Of a stretch of DNA of 64,000 bases, positions 33,848 to 43,026 are shown in pieces. The notes under the pieces are model-generated. The model saw nothing but the letters and a program-made list of their open reading frames with translations, was not told the DNA's origin and did no database searches. The stretch is from positions 372,001 to 436,000 of the forward strand of contig OZ240207.1 in NCBI GenBank assembly GCA_965197415.1. The letters are read 5' to 3'. Position 1 is the first letter of the stretch; each line of letters starts with the position of its first letter. Position numbers and translations under genes: made by a program. The stretch comes from DAOUJI01 sp965197415. Its GTDB lineage: Bacteria > Chloroflexota > Dehalococcoidia > Lucifugimonadales > JAGWBF01.

Positions 33848-35047
33848 ATGGCGAAGAAGACCCTGGATGACATAAACGTAGACGGGAAGACGGTGTTGGT
33901 ACGGGTGGACTTCAACGTGCCAATAGAGCAGGGCATTGAGTTTCTCCCGCAATACGACCACAGGCTGAGGGCTACTCTCCCCACGCTTCAGCGTCTCCAC
34001 GGGAGCGGCTGCAAGCTGGTCCTCTGTTCCCACCTTGGCAGACCGAAGGGTCAGGTCGTGGAAGGCCTGAGAATGGGGCCGGTGGCAGAGAGACTTTCCG
34101 CGTTAATGGGGCTCTCAGTTGAGTCTCTTGACGACTGCGTCGGGGCCGAGGTCGAAGACGCCGTTTCAGCCATGTCTCCGGGCGAGATCATCATGCTGGA
34201 GAACCTGCGCTTCCATACAGGCGAGGAGAGCGCCGACAAGGATTTCGCCAAGTCGCTGGCGGAGTTGGCAGACATTTTCGTCATGGACGCCTTTGCGGTA
34301 GCCCACAGGGCCCATGCGTCCGTAGTGGGAGTCCCGCAATATCTGCCCACGGTCGCGGGTGAATTGGTGAAGGCCGAGTTGGAGAACATGGGTCGAGCGT
34401 TGGAAGCTCCCCAACGCCCCCTGGCGGCTCTGATGGGAGGCGCCAAGGTAAGCGATAAAATCATGGTGCTGGAAAACCTGATCGACAAGATAGACCGGCT
34501 GTTCATCGGCGGAGGAATGGCCGTGACGTTCCTCAAGGCCCAGGGACGTTCGGTAGGGGCCTCGAGAGTGGAAGAGGACAGGTTGGAGTTCGCCTCCCAA
34601 ATCCTGGAACGGGCGGGACAGTTGGGAGTGGATGTCCATCTGCCCTCGGACGTGGTGGTGGCCGATGAAGTCTCCGCCGACGCCGGAGGAGTGAACAACG
34701 TGGGCGTAGACGAAATCCCAGAGAACAGCTACGCCTTGGATATCGGACAGGCCAGCGCCGCCGAGTTCTCCCAGGGACTCAAAGGGTGCGGGACAGTCAT
34801 CTGGAACGGCCCTATGGGAGTGTTCGAGTTCGAACCCTTCTCCCAAGGCACCCGTATAGTTGGCGAGGCGCTTGCCGAGGCTAAAACCGCAACCATCGTG
34901 GGCGGAGGTTCCACCGCAGAAGCCGTCGAGGAGATGGGCATACAGGACAGTATGACCCACGTGTCCACCGGCGGCGGAGCGTCCCTGGAGTTTCTGGAGG
35001 GCAAGGAGCTGCCCGGCATCGCGGCCATTCTCGACAAAGACTCTTAA
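33848..35047 (+). CDS. pgk: Phosphoglycerate kinase
   Basis: PGK (399 residues) transfers phosphate between 1,3-bisphosphoglycerate and ADP in the cytoplasm. Motifs: VLVRVDFNVP (17-26), DHRLRATLPT, CSHLGRPKG, HRAHASVVG, GGAKVSDKI, WNGPMGVFE and VGGGSTAEAVEEMG. It begins 3 bp after the prenyl-synthase-like stop and is followed by apgM and tpiA, so three lower-glycolysis genes are consecutive. Confidence 0.96.
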   Translation: MAKKTLDDINVDGKTVLVRVDFNVPIEQGIEFLPQYDHRLRATLPTLQRLHGSGCKLVLCSHLGRPKGQVVEGLRMGPVAERLSALMGLSVESLDDCVGAEVEDAVSAMSPGEIIMLENLRFHTGEESADKDFAKSLAELADIFVMDAFAVAHRAHASVVGVPQYLPTVAGELVKAELENMGRALEAPQRPLAALMGGAKVSDKIMVLENLIDKIDRLFIGGGMAVTFLKAQGRSVGASRVEEDRLEFASQILERAGQLGVDVHLPSDVVVADEVSADAGGVNNVGVDEIPENSYALDIGQASAAEFSQGLKGCGTVIWNGPMGVFEFEPFSQGTRIVGEALAEAKTATIVGGGSTAEAVEEMGIQDSMTHVSTGGGASLEFLEGKELPGIAAILDKDS

Positions 35048-35093
35048 ACTGGACCGGTTGGGTCCGACGGCGTAATCGTACGAAGGAGGGCGG

Positions 35094-36299
35094 ATGGTCA
35101 ACCTGGAGGTCTTGAAGGACTCTTTCCAGACAACCGATTCCAAGATCGTGATGCTGGTGGCCGATGGGCTTGGAGGCCTTCCCCATCCCGACACTAAGCT
35201 GTCGGAGTTGGAGACGGCTCGGACTCCCAACTTGGACGCCCTTGCGTCGGAGAGCGCTTGCGGACTGACTGTCCCGGTCATGCCTGGAGTGGCTCCCGGC
35301 TCCGGCCCGGGGCATCTCGCTTTGTTCGGGTACGAGCCTACGGAATATCTCATAGGACGCGGCGCCCTTGAGGGTCTGGGAATCGAGGTGGACCTACGGG
35401 AAGGCGACGTGTGCGCAAGGGGCAACTTCTGCACCGTGGACGCCCAGGGAAACCTGGTGGACAGGCGTGCAGGGAGGGTCCCGTCCGAGGTGACCATACC
35501 CCTCTGCGCCGAGCTGGACAAAATCGAGATGGACGGCGTCGACCTGCGGGTTTATCCGGTGGAAGGATACCGGTTCGTGCTGCATCTCAGGGGAGAGGGA
35601 CTGAACGAGTCTGTCTCCGAGACTGACCCACAGCGCATAGGCGTGCCCGACGTGGAGGCATACGCCCTTGAAGAGAACGCGGAGAAGACAGCCGCAATCG
35701 TACGCAGTTTCGTGTCTCAGGCGCGCAGCATCCTCAACAATGAGGAGCGCGCAAACATGGTCCTTCTGCGGGGGTTCTCCAGCCTTCCCCACTTGCCCTC
35801 TATGGGAGACGCTTTCGGCCTGAACCCGGCGGCCATTGCCGCCTACCCAATGTACAGGGGTCTCGCCCAAATCGTCGGCATGAAAGTGATTCCTACCGGC
35901 AGGACGTTTGGCGACGAGTTGGACACCCTGGAAGCGAACTATGACAGCCACGACTTCTTCTACATCCACTATAAACCGGCGGACGCCGCCGGCGAGGACG
36001 GCAACTTCGAGGGTAAGGTAAAAGCCCTGGAGGACCTGGACACGTATATTCCACGCCTGAGAGAGATGAAGCCCGACGTGCTCATGGTTGCGGGCGACCA
36101 CTCCACTCCAGCTATCATGGCGGCCCACAGCTGGCACCCGGTGCCATTCTCGCTGCGGTCGGCCTACACACTGGGAGAGGGGGTTGACGCCTTCTCCGAG
36201 CGGGCTTTCACCAACGGTTCCCTTGGCCGAATGCCCGCCGTCAACGTCATGCTTTTGGGGCTGGCCCATGCGGGCAAGCTGGCTAAATTCGGACCCTAG
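35094..36299 (+). CDS. apgM: 2,3-bisphosphoglycerate-independent phosphoglycerate mutase, archaeal type
   Basis: ApgM interconverts 2- and 3-phosphoglycerate and belongs to the alkaline phosphatase superfamily. The 401-residue protein has VMLVADGLGGLPHP (metal and nucleophile region), RTPNLDALA, GVAPGSGPGHLALFGYEP and a C-terminal VAGDHSTP metal site. The archaeal-type enzyme (about 400 aa) is common in Chloroflexota and deep-branching bacteria. AAGGAGGGCGG precedes the ATG, a strong ribosome site. Confidence 0.93.
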   Translation: MVNLEVLKDSFQTTDSKIVMLVADGLGGLPHPDTKLSELETARTPNLDALASESACGLTVPVMPGVAPGSGPGHLALFGYEPTEYLIGRGALEGLGIEVDLREGDVCARGNFCTVDAQGNLVDRRAGRVPSEVTIPLCAELDKIEMDGVDLRVYPVEGYRFVLHLRGEGLNESVSETDPQRIGVPDVEAYALEENAEKTAAIVRSFVSQARSILNNEERANMVLLRGFSSLPHLPSMGDAFGLNPAAIAAYPMYRGLAQIVGMKVIPTGRTFGDELDTLEANYDSHDFFYIHYKPADAAGEDGNFEGKVKALEDLDTYIPRLREMKPDVLMVAGDHSTPAIMAAHSWHPVPFSLRSAYTLGEGVDAFSERAFTNGSLGRMPAVNVMLLGLAHAGKLAKFGP

Positions 36300-36321
36300 T
36301 TTCTGATTCTGGAGTTTGACC

Positions 36322-37086
36322 ATGCCTGTTCCCTTGGTAGCCGGAAACTGGAAAATGAACACCACCATTGCCGAGGCCGTGGCCCTTGCCGAGGCCGTGA
36401 AAGAGGCGGTGGATGGAATAACCGGCGTGGACGTACTGGTGTGCCCCCCCTTCGTGTCTCTGGCGCCGGTGGCAGAAGCGCTGGAGGGCAGCCGGGTGAT
36501 GGTGGGCGCCCAGAACATGCACCACCAAGCCAGCGGCGCCTTCACCGGTGAGGTGGCCCCCGGCATGATTGCCGGAATGTGCCGGTACGTAATCCTCGGC
36601 CACTCTGAGCGGCGCCAGCTTTTCGGCGAGGACGACGGGTTGATAAACCTGAAGGTCAAAGCAGCGGTCGACGCTGGATTGATTCCCATCCTGTGCGTTG
36701 GGGAGACATTGGAGCAGAGAGAAGGTGGAAAGGCTGGCGAGGTGGTCGGAAATCAGGTGAAGGCAGGCCTCGACGGCGTGTCTCCGTCGGGAGGGCTGGT
36801 CGTGGCCTACGAACCCGTATGGGCCATAGGTACGGGAGTGTCGGCCACGCCTGAGACGGCCTCCGAGATCATGGGAGGGGCCATTCTCAAGACCCTGGAA
36901 GACCTCTACGGCGCCCAGACGGCCTCCCAGACTCCGCTTCTCTACGGCGGAAGCGCGAACCCCAACAACATCGGAGGTTTCGTAAGTCAGGACGTGATAC
37001 ACGGCGGCCTGGTGGGCGGCGCAAGCCTCAGGGCCGACCAGTTCGCAGCCATAGTGAAAGCCACTGCCGCCGCCAAGTCCGCCTGA
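36322..37086 (+). CDS. tpiA: Triosephosphate isomerase
   Basis: TPI (254 residues) interconverts DHAP and glyceraldehyde-3-P. Motifs: LVAGNWKMN at the start with the catalytic Lys, VILGHSERR with His, AYEPVWAIGTG with Glu, and LLYGGSANPNN near the C terminus. ATG 36322 is preferred over in-frame TTG 36316 because GGAG lies 7 bases upstream. It lies 22 bp after apgM, with miaA 8 bp downstream. Confidence 0.96.
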   Translation: MPVPLVAGNWKMNTTIAEAVALAEAVKEAVDGITGVDVLVCPPFVSLAPVAEALEGSRVMVGAQNMHHQASGAFTGEVAPGMIAGMCRYVILGHSERRQLFGEDDGLINLKVKAAVDAGLIPILCVGETLEQREGGKAGEVVGNQVKAGLDGVSPSGGLVVAYEPVWAIGTGVSATPETASEIMGGAILKTLEDLYGAQTASQTPLLYGGSANPNNIGGFVSQDVIHGGLVGGASLRADQFAAIVKATAAAKSA

Positions 37087-37094
37087 CCGGTCCG

Positions 37095-38078
37095 ATGGAC
37101 GAAAGGCTCATAGTCGTCCTGGGGCCCACTGCAACGGGCAAGACAGAACTGGGCATCCGCCTGGCTGAAGAGTTCGACGGCGAGATAGTCGGCGCCGACT
37201 CGCGGCAGGTATACCGGTTCATGGACGTGGGCACAGCCAAACCCACCGCCGAGCAGCGGGCCAGGGCGCCGCACCACCTCATAGACATCCTGTACCCAGA
37301 TCAGGAGTTTGGCCTTGCGGAGTTCCTGCGGAGTGCCCGACAGCGCATTGAATCCGTCAGGTCAAAGGGTAGGCTCCCCATTGTTGTCGGCGGGACCGGC
37401 CAGTATATCTGGGCTTTGCTCGAAAACTGGAAGGTCCCCCGGGTCCCGCCGAACCCGGAGCTACGCCGCGAGTTGGAAGAGTTCGCGGCGACACGCGGGG
37501 CAGACGCTTTACATAAATTGCTCCAACAGGCGGATCCCGCATCCGCCGGACGCATCGACACGCGCAACACCCGCCGGGTAATCAGGGCATTGGAAATCCA
37601 TCGTGCCGTCGGCGGGACTGACGCTGAGACGGAACGTAAAGAGGCCGTTTCAGACAACGCGCTGGTGATTGGACTGACAACGGAACGCAAACAGCTATTC
37701 CGCACGATAGACGACAGAGTAGACCGCATGGTGGAGGACGGGTTGGCGGCCGAGGCGGCGAATCTCTTACGTAGAGGCTATTCGTGGGACCTTCCTTCTA
37801 TGTCAGGCGTGGGCTACAAGGAGATGGGCGTCTATCTGGCCGGTCAGCGGTCCTTGGAAGAGTCCATCGCCCGCATCAAGACCAGGACACACAGGTTTGC
37901 ACGCCAACAGTACAACTGGTTCAACCTGGAGGACTCGCGCATACATTGGTTGGACGTGGGGTCGTCTTTAGATCCAGCGTCGGAGAGGACAGATGGGGGT
38001 GCCGGCCACGGTGAAGCTGTCGGCAAAGCGATGCTCTTGGTGAGCAATTTCTTAAGTCGTACACGGGTGGTACAATAG
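37095..38078 (+). CDS. miaA: tRNA dimethylallyltransferase
   Basis: MiaA adds an isopentenyl group to A37 of tRNAs reading UNN codons. The 327-residue protein has the P-loop GPTATGKTELG (10-20), GADSRQVYRFMDVGTAKP, HHLIDI, GGTGQYIWALL and DTRNTRRVIRALE. It uses DMAPP; a prenyl-synthase relative is encoded 3.3 kb upstream in the same run. Length and motifs are normal. A TACAAT box (38071-38076) lies just before its stop and may start dapF transcripts. Confidence 0.94.
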   Translation: MDERLIVVLGPTATGKTELGIRLAEEFDGEIVGADSRQVYRFMDVGTAKPTAEQRARAPHHLIDILYPDQEFGLAEFLRSARQRIESVRSKGRLPIVVGGTGQYIWALLENWKVPRVPPNPELRRELEEFAATRGADALHKLLQQADPASAGRIDTRNTRRVIRALEIHRAVGGTDAETERKEAVSDNALVIGLTTERKQLFRTIDDRVDRMVEDGLAAEAANLLRRGYSWDLPSMSGVGYKEMGVYLAGQRSLEESIARIKTRTHRFARQQYNWFNLEDSRIHWLDVGSSLDPASERTDGGAGHGEAVGKAMLLVSNFLSRTRVVQ

Positions 38079-38118
38079 CGGCGACCCACCGAGAGCCGCC
38101 GTCGCAAAGGAAAATGTT

Positions 38119-38982
38119 GTGAAATTCACCAAGATGCAGGGAGCGGGCAACGACTACGTTTACGTTGACGCCCGCGACATGGAGCGGGACTGGGCGTCGT
38201 TGTCGGTGGCTATGAGCGACCGCCATTTCGGAGTGGGCGGCGACGGCGTAATCGTCATACAAAACTCCGACGTAGCCCAGCTCAGGATGCGCATCTTCAA
38301 CACGGATGGCTCTGAAGGAGAGATGTGCGGCAACGGGATACGCTGCGTGGCCAAGTACGTCATCGACAGGAAGATAGCCCAGCCTTCCACGGAAGGCATC
38401 TCCATCGAAACCCTGGCGGGCGTAAGGACGGTGCAGGTCATCAAGGACAGGGGCCAAATCGTCGGAGCGCGGGTGGCAATGGGCGAACCCATATTTGCGC
38501 CTGCGGACGTACCGGTAAAGCTCCCGGAATCGGCCGGAGGGTCGTCGGATTCACCCGTGTTGGAGTTCCCCGTCGAGATAGGCGGCGCCGCTCTGAACTT
38601 GAGTTTCATTTCAATGGGCAACCCCCACGCCGTGGCGTTCATAGACCAGCCTGTGGATGAGTTCCCCCTTCACTCCGTCGGGCCTCAGGTGGAACATCAC
38701 GTCATGTTCCCCAACAGGGTGAACTTCGAGATAGTGAACATACGCAACAAGCACTCCCTCGTCGCCCGCGTCTGGGAGCGCGGCTCCGGAGAGACACTGG
38801 CTTGCGGCTCTGGGGCCAGCGCAATCGGAGTGGCGTCATACCTCCTGGGTCACACCGAAGAGTTCGTTGACATAACGCTCCCTGGAGGGATGCTGAACAT
38901 CAGCTGGGCGGGCATGGGTGACGTATACATGGAAGGCCCCGCCGTTGAGGTCTTCGAGGGGGAATGGGCGGAGCCTGAATAG
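38119..38982 (+). CDS. dapF: Diaminopimelate epimerase
   Basis: DapF interconverts LL- and meso-diaminopimelate with two cysteine bases. Both are present: Cys70 in EMCGNGIRC and Cys229 in LACGSGASA. MQGAGNDYVYVD and FMGNPH-type (SMGNPHAV) motifs fit. 287 residues, GTG start with AAAGGA upstream. With dapL next door it forms the aminotransferase route to meso-DAP and lysine. Confidence 0.95.
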   Translation: MKFTKMQGAGNDYVYVDARDMERDWASLSVAMSDRHFGVGGDGVIVIQNSDVAQLRMRIFNTDGSEGEMCGNGIRCVAKYVIDRKIAQPSTEGISIETLAGVRTVQVIKDRGQIVGARVAMGEPIFAPADVPVKLPESAGGSSDSPVLEFPVEIGGAALNLSFISMGNPHAVAFIDQPVDEFPLHSVGPQVEHHVMFPNRVNFEIVNIRNKHSLVARVWERGSGETLACGSGASAIGVASYLLGHTEEFVDITLPGGMLNISWAGMGDVYMEGPAVEVFEGEWAEPE

Positions 38983-39012
38983 CCTTGCATATCTGAATGG
39001 AGCAATAGACTA

Positions 39013-40197
39013 ATGACCGCAAAGTTCTCCGAACGTCTGGGCAAGCTGGCGCCCTACCCCTTTGTCGAAATATCCCGAATTCTGGCCGAAAAACGGGCCG
39101 CCGGCGAGGACGTGGTCACCTTTGGTATAGGAGACCCAGACATTCCCACGCCCGACAATGTCATAGACCGCCTTATAAGTGCCTCCCACACCCCGGCCAA
39201 TCACCGCTATCCCGAGTCCGACGGGCTTCCAGAATGCCGGGACGCCATAGCGACCTGGTACCGGAACACCTTCGGTGTGGAGGTGGACGGCGCCACAGAG
39301 ACGCTGCCTCTGATAGGCGCCAAGGAAGGCATTGGGCACGTGGCCTTCGCCTTCTTGGACCCCGGCGACGTGGCATTGATTCCCGATCCGGCATACCCCG
39401 TCTACGGTGTGGGCACCATGTTCTCCGGCGCCCGGAGCTACGTCATGCCTCTCAAAGAGGAGAATGGATGGCTCCCTGAACTGGACGAGATTCCCTCGGA
39501 GGTGGCCAGGGACGCCAAGATCATGTGGCTGAACTACCCCAACAACCCCACCTCGGGCGTGGCAGACATCGACTACTATAAGAAGGTCGTCGACTTCGCC
39601 CGGCAATATGACGTGGCCATTCTCCACGACGCCGCCTACAGCGAGGTGGTCTACGACGGATACAGGGCGGCCAGCTTCCTGGAAGTGGACGGCGCCAAAG
39701 AGGTTGGGATGGAGTTCCATTCCCTCTCCAAGTGCTTCAACATGACCGGATGGCGTTTCGGCATGGCCGTGGGTAACGCCGACATGATCAAAGCCCTGTT
39801 CCAAATCAAGGCCAACCTGGACTCCGGCATACCCCAGGCCATACAGGAGATGGCGATGGAGGCCCTTACCGGCCCCCAGGACGCCATAGCCGCAAACAAC
39901 GCCATTTACCAGCGACGCAGGGACAAGCTCTGCGACGTCCTGAACCGCATCGGACTCAAGGTGATTCCGCCCAAGGCTTGCCTCTACGTGTGGGCCAGAG
40001 TCCCTGAGGGGTACACGTCGGCGGAGTTCGCCGCCCGTCTGCTGGACGAGAAGACCATCGTAGTCACCCCCGGTTCCAGCTATGGCGCCTACGGAGAAGG
40101 TTACATAAGATTCTCATTGACTACACCGGACGAACGCGTCGACGCCGGAGTAGAACGCCTGGCAACCTGGAAAATACCCCCGCCGTCGGGGTCATAG
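39013..40197 (+). CDS. dapL: LL-diaminopimelate aminotransferase
   Basis: DapL converts tetrahydrodipicolinate directly to LL-DAP using glutamate, bypassing the succinyl/acetyl branches. The 394-residue PLP enzyme has FGIGDPDIPTP (37-47), NYPNNPTSG (174-182), HDAAYSEVVYDG and the PLP-binding Lys240 in HSLSKCFNMTGWR. The pairing with dapF supports DapL over a general aspartate aminotransferase. Its TAG is part of the TAGGAG ribosome site of hflX. Confidence 0.9.
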   Translation: MTAKFSERLGKLAPYPFVEISRILAEKRAAGEDVVTFGIGDPDIPTPDNVIDRLISASHTPANHRYPESDGLPECRDAIATWYRNTFGVEVDGATETLPLIGAKEGIGHVAFAFLDPGDVALIPDPAYPVYGVGTMFSGARSYVMPLKEENGWLPELDEIPSEVARDAKIMWLNYPNNPTSGVADIDYYKKVVDFARQYDVAILHDAAYSEVVYDGYRAASFLEVDGAKEVGMEFHSLSKCFNMTGWRFGMAVGNADMIKALFQIKANLDSGIPQAIQEMAMEALTGPQDAIAANNAIYQRRRDKLCDVLNRIGLKVIPPKACLYVWARVPEGYTSAEFAARLLDEKTIVVTPGSSYGAYGEGYIRFSLTTPDERVDAGVERLATWKIPPPSGS

Positions 40198-40212
40198 GAG
40201 CCCAAGCCTATA
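40196..40212 (+). promoter_or_regulatory. hflX: Shine-Dalgarno and apparent AUA start of hflX
   Basis: AGGAG (40196-40200) overlaps the dapL stop; nine bases later is ATA (40210-40212) in the hflX frame. No ATG, GTG or TTG occurs between the dapL stop and codon 34 of hflX, although conserved HflX sequence already begins around 40243. Confidence 0.5.
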
Positions 40213-41391
40213 CCCAGGTCACCCGAATCCACCGGACCGCCCGTCGAACGAGTCGTCCTCGTAGGGATCGAACTCAAGAAGGGTCCTGCGCTGTGGGACC
40301 TGCAAGACTCTTTGCGGGAGCTTGAATTTCTGGCCGATACGGCTGGCGTTGAAGTGGTGGGAAAGGTCAGCCAGAGGCTGGACAGGCCGACCCACCATTA
40401 CCTAGGCTCCGGCAAGCTGGAAGAACTCAAAGACCTGGTCATCACTTCCGAGTCCGACGCGGTGGTCTTCGACGACGAACTGACCCCCACCCAGCAGCGC
40501 AACCTGGAGAACTCTCTCAGAGCGAAAGTAATCGACCGCACCGCTCTGATTCTGGACATCTTTTCCCGCCAGGCGTCCACCAGAGAAGGCCAGCTACAGG
40601 TGGAGCTTGCCCAACACCAATACCTGCTGCCGCGCCTCGTTGGCCAATGGTCCCACCTGGAAAGGCTGGGAGGCGGCATAGGCACTCGCGGCCCCGGAGA
40701 GACCCAGCTAGAGACGGACCGTCGTCTTATCAGGCGGCGGATTCAGCGGCTGGAGCTTGAGCTGCAAAACGTCAGCAAGCGGCGGGAGTCCTACATGGGC
40801 CGCCGGAAGCAGGCCCGCCTTCCCGTAGTTTCGATGGTGGGATACACCAACGCGGGAAAGAGTTCCCTCTTCAACGCCGTCAGCGGCGGCGGGGTGCGAG
40901 TGCAGGACCGGCTCTTCTCCACACTGGACCCGGTGACCCGCCGCATCTATCTGCCTGGTGGGCGGCAGGCGCTGCTCACCGATACGGTGGGTTTCATCCA
41001 CAAGCTCCCGCCGACTGTGGTCGACGCCTTCAGGGCCACCTTGGAAGAACTAAGGGAAGCCGACCTGCTGCTCCACATCATCGACGTTGCTCAGCCAAAG
41101 GCCCCGGAGCAGGCGGAGGTGGTGGAGCAGACCCTCAAGGAGTTGGACCTGGACCACAAGCCCCGCATCCTTGTAGTAAACAAGATGGATCTGCTGACGG
41201 ACTCTCCCAACGGCGCCCGGCCCCCGGAAATCCCTGGAGTCGCATCGACCGGGCCGGTCGTGTTGGTGTCGGCCCTCAAGGCGTGGAACCTCGACGGCTT
41301 GCTGGAAGAGATAGAACGCCAGCTTTTGGCCCAGGGAGCGCTGCCTCCGTCGGAATGGCAGTCCACCCCATCGACACAGCCCTCCGGCTGA
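40210..41391 (+). CDS. hflX: GTPase HflX, with non-standard start
   Basis: HflX is a ribosome-splitting GTPase active under stress. The N-terminal domain VERVVLVGIELKKGP starts before the first standard codon (TTG 40312), so the true start must lie upstream; ATA 40210 is the only good candidate. HYLGSGKLEEL, GGGIGTRGPGETQLETDRR, the P-loop GYTNAGKSSLFN, DTVGFIHKLP and NKMD follow. As annotated it has 393 residues, somewhat shorter than E. coli HflX (426). A single-base sequence error (ATG read as ATA) is the main alternative. Confidence 0.85.
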   Translation: MPRSPESTGPPVERVVLVGIELKKGPALWDLQDSLRELEFLADTAGVEVVGKVSQRLDRPTHHYLGSGKLEELKDLVITSESDAVVFDDELTPTQQRNLENSLRAKVIDRTALILDIFSRQASTREGQLQVELAQHQYLLPRLVGQWSHLERLGGGIGTRGPGETQLETDRRLIRRRIQRLELELQNVSKRRESYMGRRKQARLPVVSMVGYTNAGKSSLFNAVSGGGVRVQDRLFSTLDPVTRRIYLPGGRQALLTDTVGFIHKLPPTVVDAFRATLEELREADLLLHIIDVAQPKAPEQAEVVEQTLKELDLDHKPRILVVNKMDLLTDSPNGARPPEIPGVASTGPVVLVSALKAWNLDGLLEEIERQLLAQGALPPSEWQSTPSTQPSG

Positions 41392-41631
41392 CCCTGTAAC
41401 CAGGAAAGTCGAAATCTCCGGCGCTTTGTAGCGGTGCTCCGACTCCTTCCATGGCGGCGGCGAGAAACGGCTTTCTCCGTCGATTCCCATTATGTAATTC
41501 GGCTCAAAAACCGTTATGTCATCCAGCGCTTGGGCATCATGTCTACATAACGTATGTTGTGCGAACCTCCATCCAGAAAAACGTCCTTCACGCCAGCGTG
41601 GTAGAATTTCCCTAAAAATGGAAGGTGAAAG

Positions 41632-42783
41632 ATGGCCGTGACCCCTTTCGAAGTCCAGGTTCCCGACGACGTTCTGGCAGACCTGAGAGACCGGCTGAGC
41701 CGGACGCGGTGGCCCGATGAGATCCCAGGGTCGGGTTGGGACTACGGGTCCAACCTGGACTACATCAAAGAGTTGGTGGAGTACTGGCGGACCGGATTTG
41801 ACTGGCGGGCCCAGGAGGCTTACCTCAACTCCTTCCCCCAGTTCAGGACCCAGGTCGATGGAATGGGCATCCACTTTTATCACGTTAAAGGAAATGGCCC
41901 CAACCCGATTCCCATCATCGTGACTCACGGTTGGCCCAGTTCCATTTTCGAAATACTGAAGCTCATACCGCTGTTGTCCGATCCCGGCGCCCACGGCGGC
42001 AATCCGGCGGACGCCTTCGACGTTATCGTTCCCTCCATGCCGGGCTACGGCTTCTCCGACCAGACCCGGGAGCGAGGGATGAACGTTGCCCGCATCGCGG
42101 AGCTTTGGAACAAGCTAATGACCGAGAACCTGGGCTATTCGTGTTACGGCGCCCAGGGCGGCGACTGGGGCGCCAATGTCACGGTGCGCCTTGGCTATGG
42201 CTTCCCCGACCGCCTTATCGGGGTTCACGCCACGTCAGTGGGCACCGCCCAACCGGACTTGGGACCCGGTTCCAGGCCCTTGTCCGACGCGGAGAAGGCC
42301 CTTCTGGCCCGTCGGGAGGATTGGCAGAGGAACGAAGGCGGGTACGCCCACATCCAGGGCACCAAGCCCCAGACGTTAAGCTACGGCCTGAACGACTCCC
42401 CGGCGGGGCTGGCGGCGTGGATAGTGGAGAAGTGGCGCACGTGGAGCGACTGCAACGGCGACGTGGAGAGCGTATACACCAAGGACGAGCTCCTCACCAA
42501 CGTCACGATTTACTGGGTGACTCAGACCATCAACTCGTCAGTGCGTCTCTACTATGAGAACAACTACAATCCCTGGTCCTACGAGCCTGGGACCGGAGTC
42601 ACCGTGCCCTGCGCCCTGGCCATCTTCCCTAAGGAGATATCCCAGCCGCCCAGGGAGTTCGCCGAGCGCCACCTGAACGTGCAGCAGTGGACTGAAATGC
42701 CCAGTGGAGGCCACTTCGCGGCCATAGAAAAGCCCCAGATGCTGGCCGACGACGTCAGGAACTTCTTCCGAGCGTTGCGTTAA
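41632..42783 (+). CDS. Epoxide hydrolase (EHN domain, alpha/beta hydrolase)
   Basis: The 383-residue protein combines the epoxide-hydrolase N-terminal domain (residues 4-110: VQVPDDVLADLRDRLSRTRWPDE) with an alpha/beta hydrolase core. HGWP (99-102) forms the oxyanion region, Asp178 in GGDWG is the nucleophile, and GGHFAAIEKP near the C terminus holds the catalytic His. It would hydrate epoxides, perhaps those made by the P450s or monooxygenases further right (inference). GAAGGTGAAAG precedes the ATG. It is monocistronic, flanked by non-coding DNA with TTATGTAAT-like motifs. Confidence 0.88.
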   Translation: MAVTPFEVQVPDDVLADLRDRLSRTRWPDEIPGSGWDYGSNLDYIKELVEYWRTGFDWRAQEAYLNSFPQFRTQVDGMGIHFYHVKGNGPNPIPIIVTHGWPSSIFEILKLIPLLSDPGAHGGNPADAFDVIVPSMPGYGFSDQTRERGMNVARIAELWNKLMTENLGYSCYGAQGGDWGANVTVRLGYGFPDRLIGVHATSVGTAQPDLGPGSRPLSDAEKALLARREDWQRNEGGYAHIQGTKPQTLSYGLNDSPAGLAAWIVEKWRTWSDCNGDVESVYTKDELLTNVTIYWVTQTINSSVRLYYENNYNPWSYEPGTGVTVPCALAIFPKEISQPPREFAERHLNVQQWTEMPSGGHFAAIEKPQMLADDVRNFFRALR

Positions 42784-42824
42784 GTTGGTTATGTAATCCA
42801 GTGCATATGGAACCATCGACGTTT

Positions 42825-42852
42825 GTAGGGGCGACCGGCCGGTCGCCCCTAC
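42825..42852. repeat. Dispersed palindrome, copy B (perfect 28 bp)
   Basis: A 28-bp sequence made of two perfectly complementary 14-base halves, GTAGGGGCGACCGG and its reverse complement, without a loop. It matches the imperfect copy at 6592-6619. It lies between the epoxide hydrolase stop and the cyclase promoter. Confidence 0.85.
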
Positions 42853-42925
42853 CCCATAGCCAGTCATTCAAAAGCCCATTGAGCAGCCCCTCGATCGGAT
42901 AGGAGCAGGCTCCAAAGGCCGCCCC

Positions 42926-42954
42926 TTGTCCATACGAAGCCTATCGAATATGAT
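42926..42954 (+). promoter_or_regulatory. Candidate promoter of the cyclase array
   Basis: TTGTCC (42926-42931), a 17-bp spacer and TATGAT (42949-42954). It lies about 70 bp ahead of the first cyclase gene; the leader would be about 66 bases. No equally good promoter was seen between the four genes. Confidence 0.55.
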
Positions 42955-43026
42955 ACGCCGAGGCAGGGCGCTGACTGGGCGTCCACCCGGGTCTTGAGAA
43001 ATCTCCCCTGAACGGAGGCGCTTTCT

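Noticed and set aside
34166..35521. 451-codon open frame on the minus strand
   Set aside because: It is antisense to pgk and the start of apgM, both unmistakable; composition is typical of an antisense shadow in GC-rich DNA.
35394..36689. 431-codon open frame on the minus strand
   Set aside because: Antisense to apgM and tpiA; no recognisable domain.
42825..42852. Palindrome as a terminator of the epoxide hydrolase gene
   Set aside because: No loop and no T-tract, and the same sequence recurs elsewhere in non-terminator positions.
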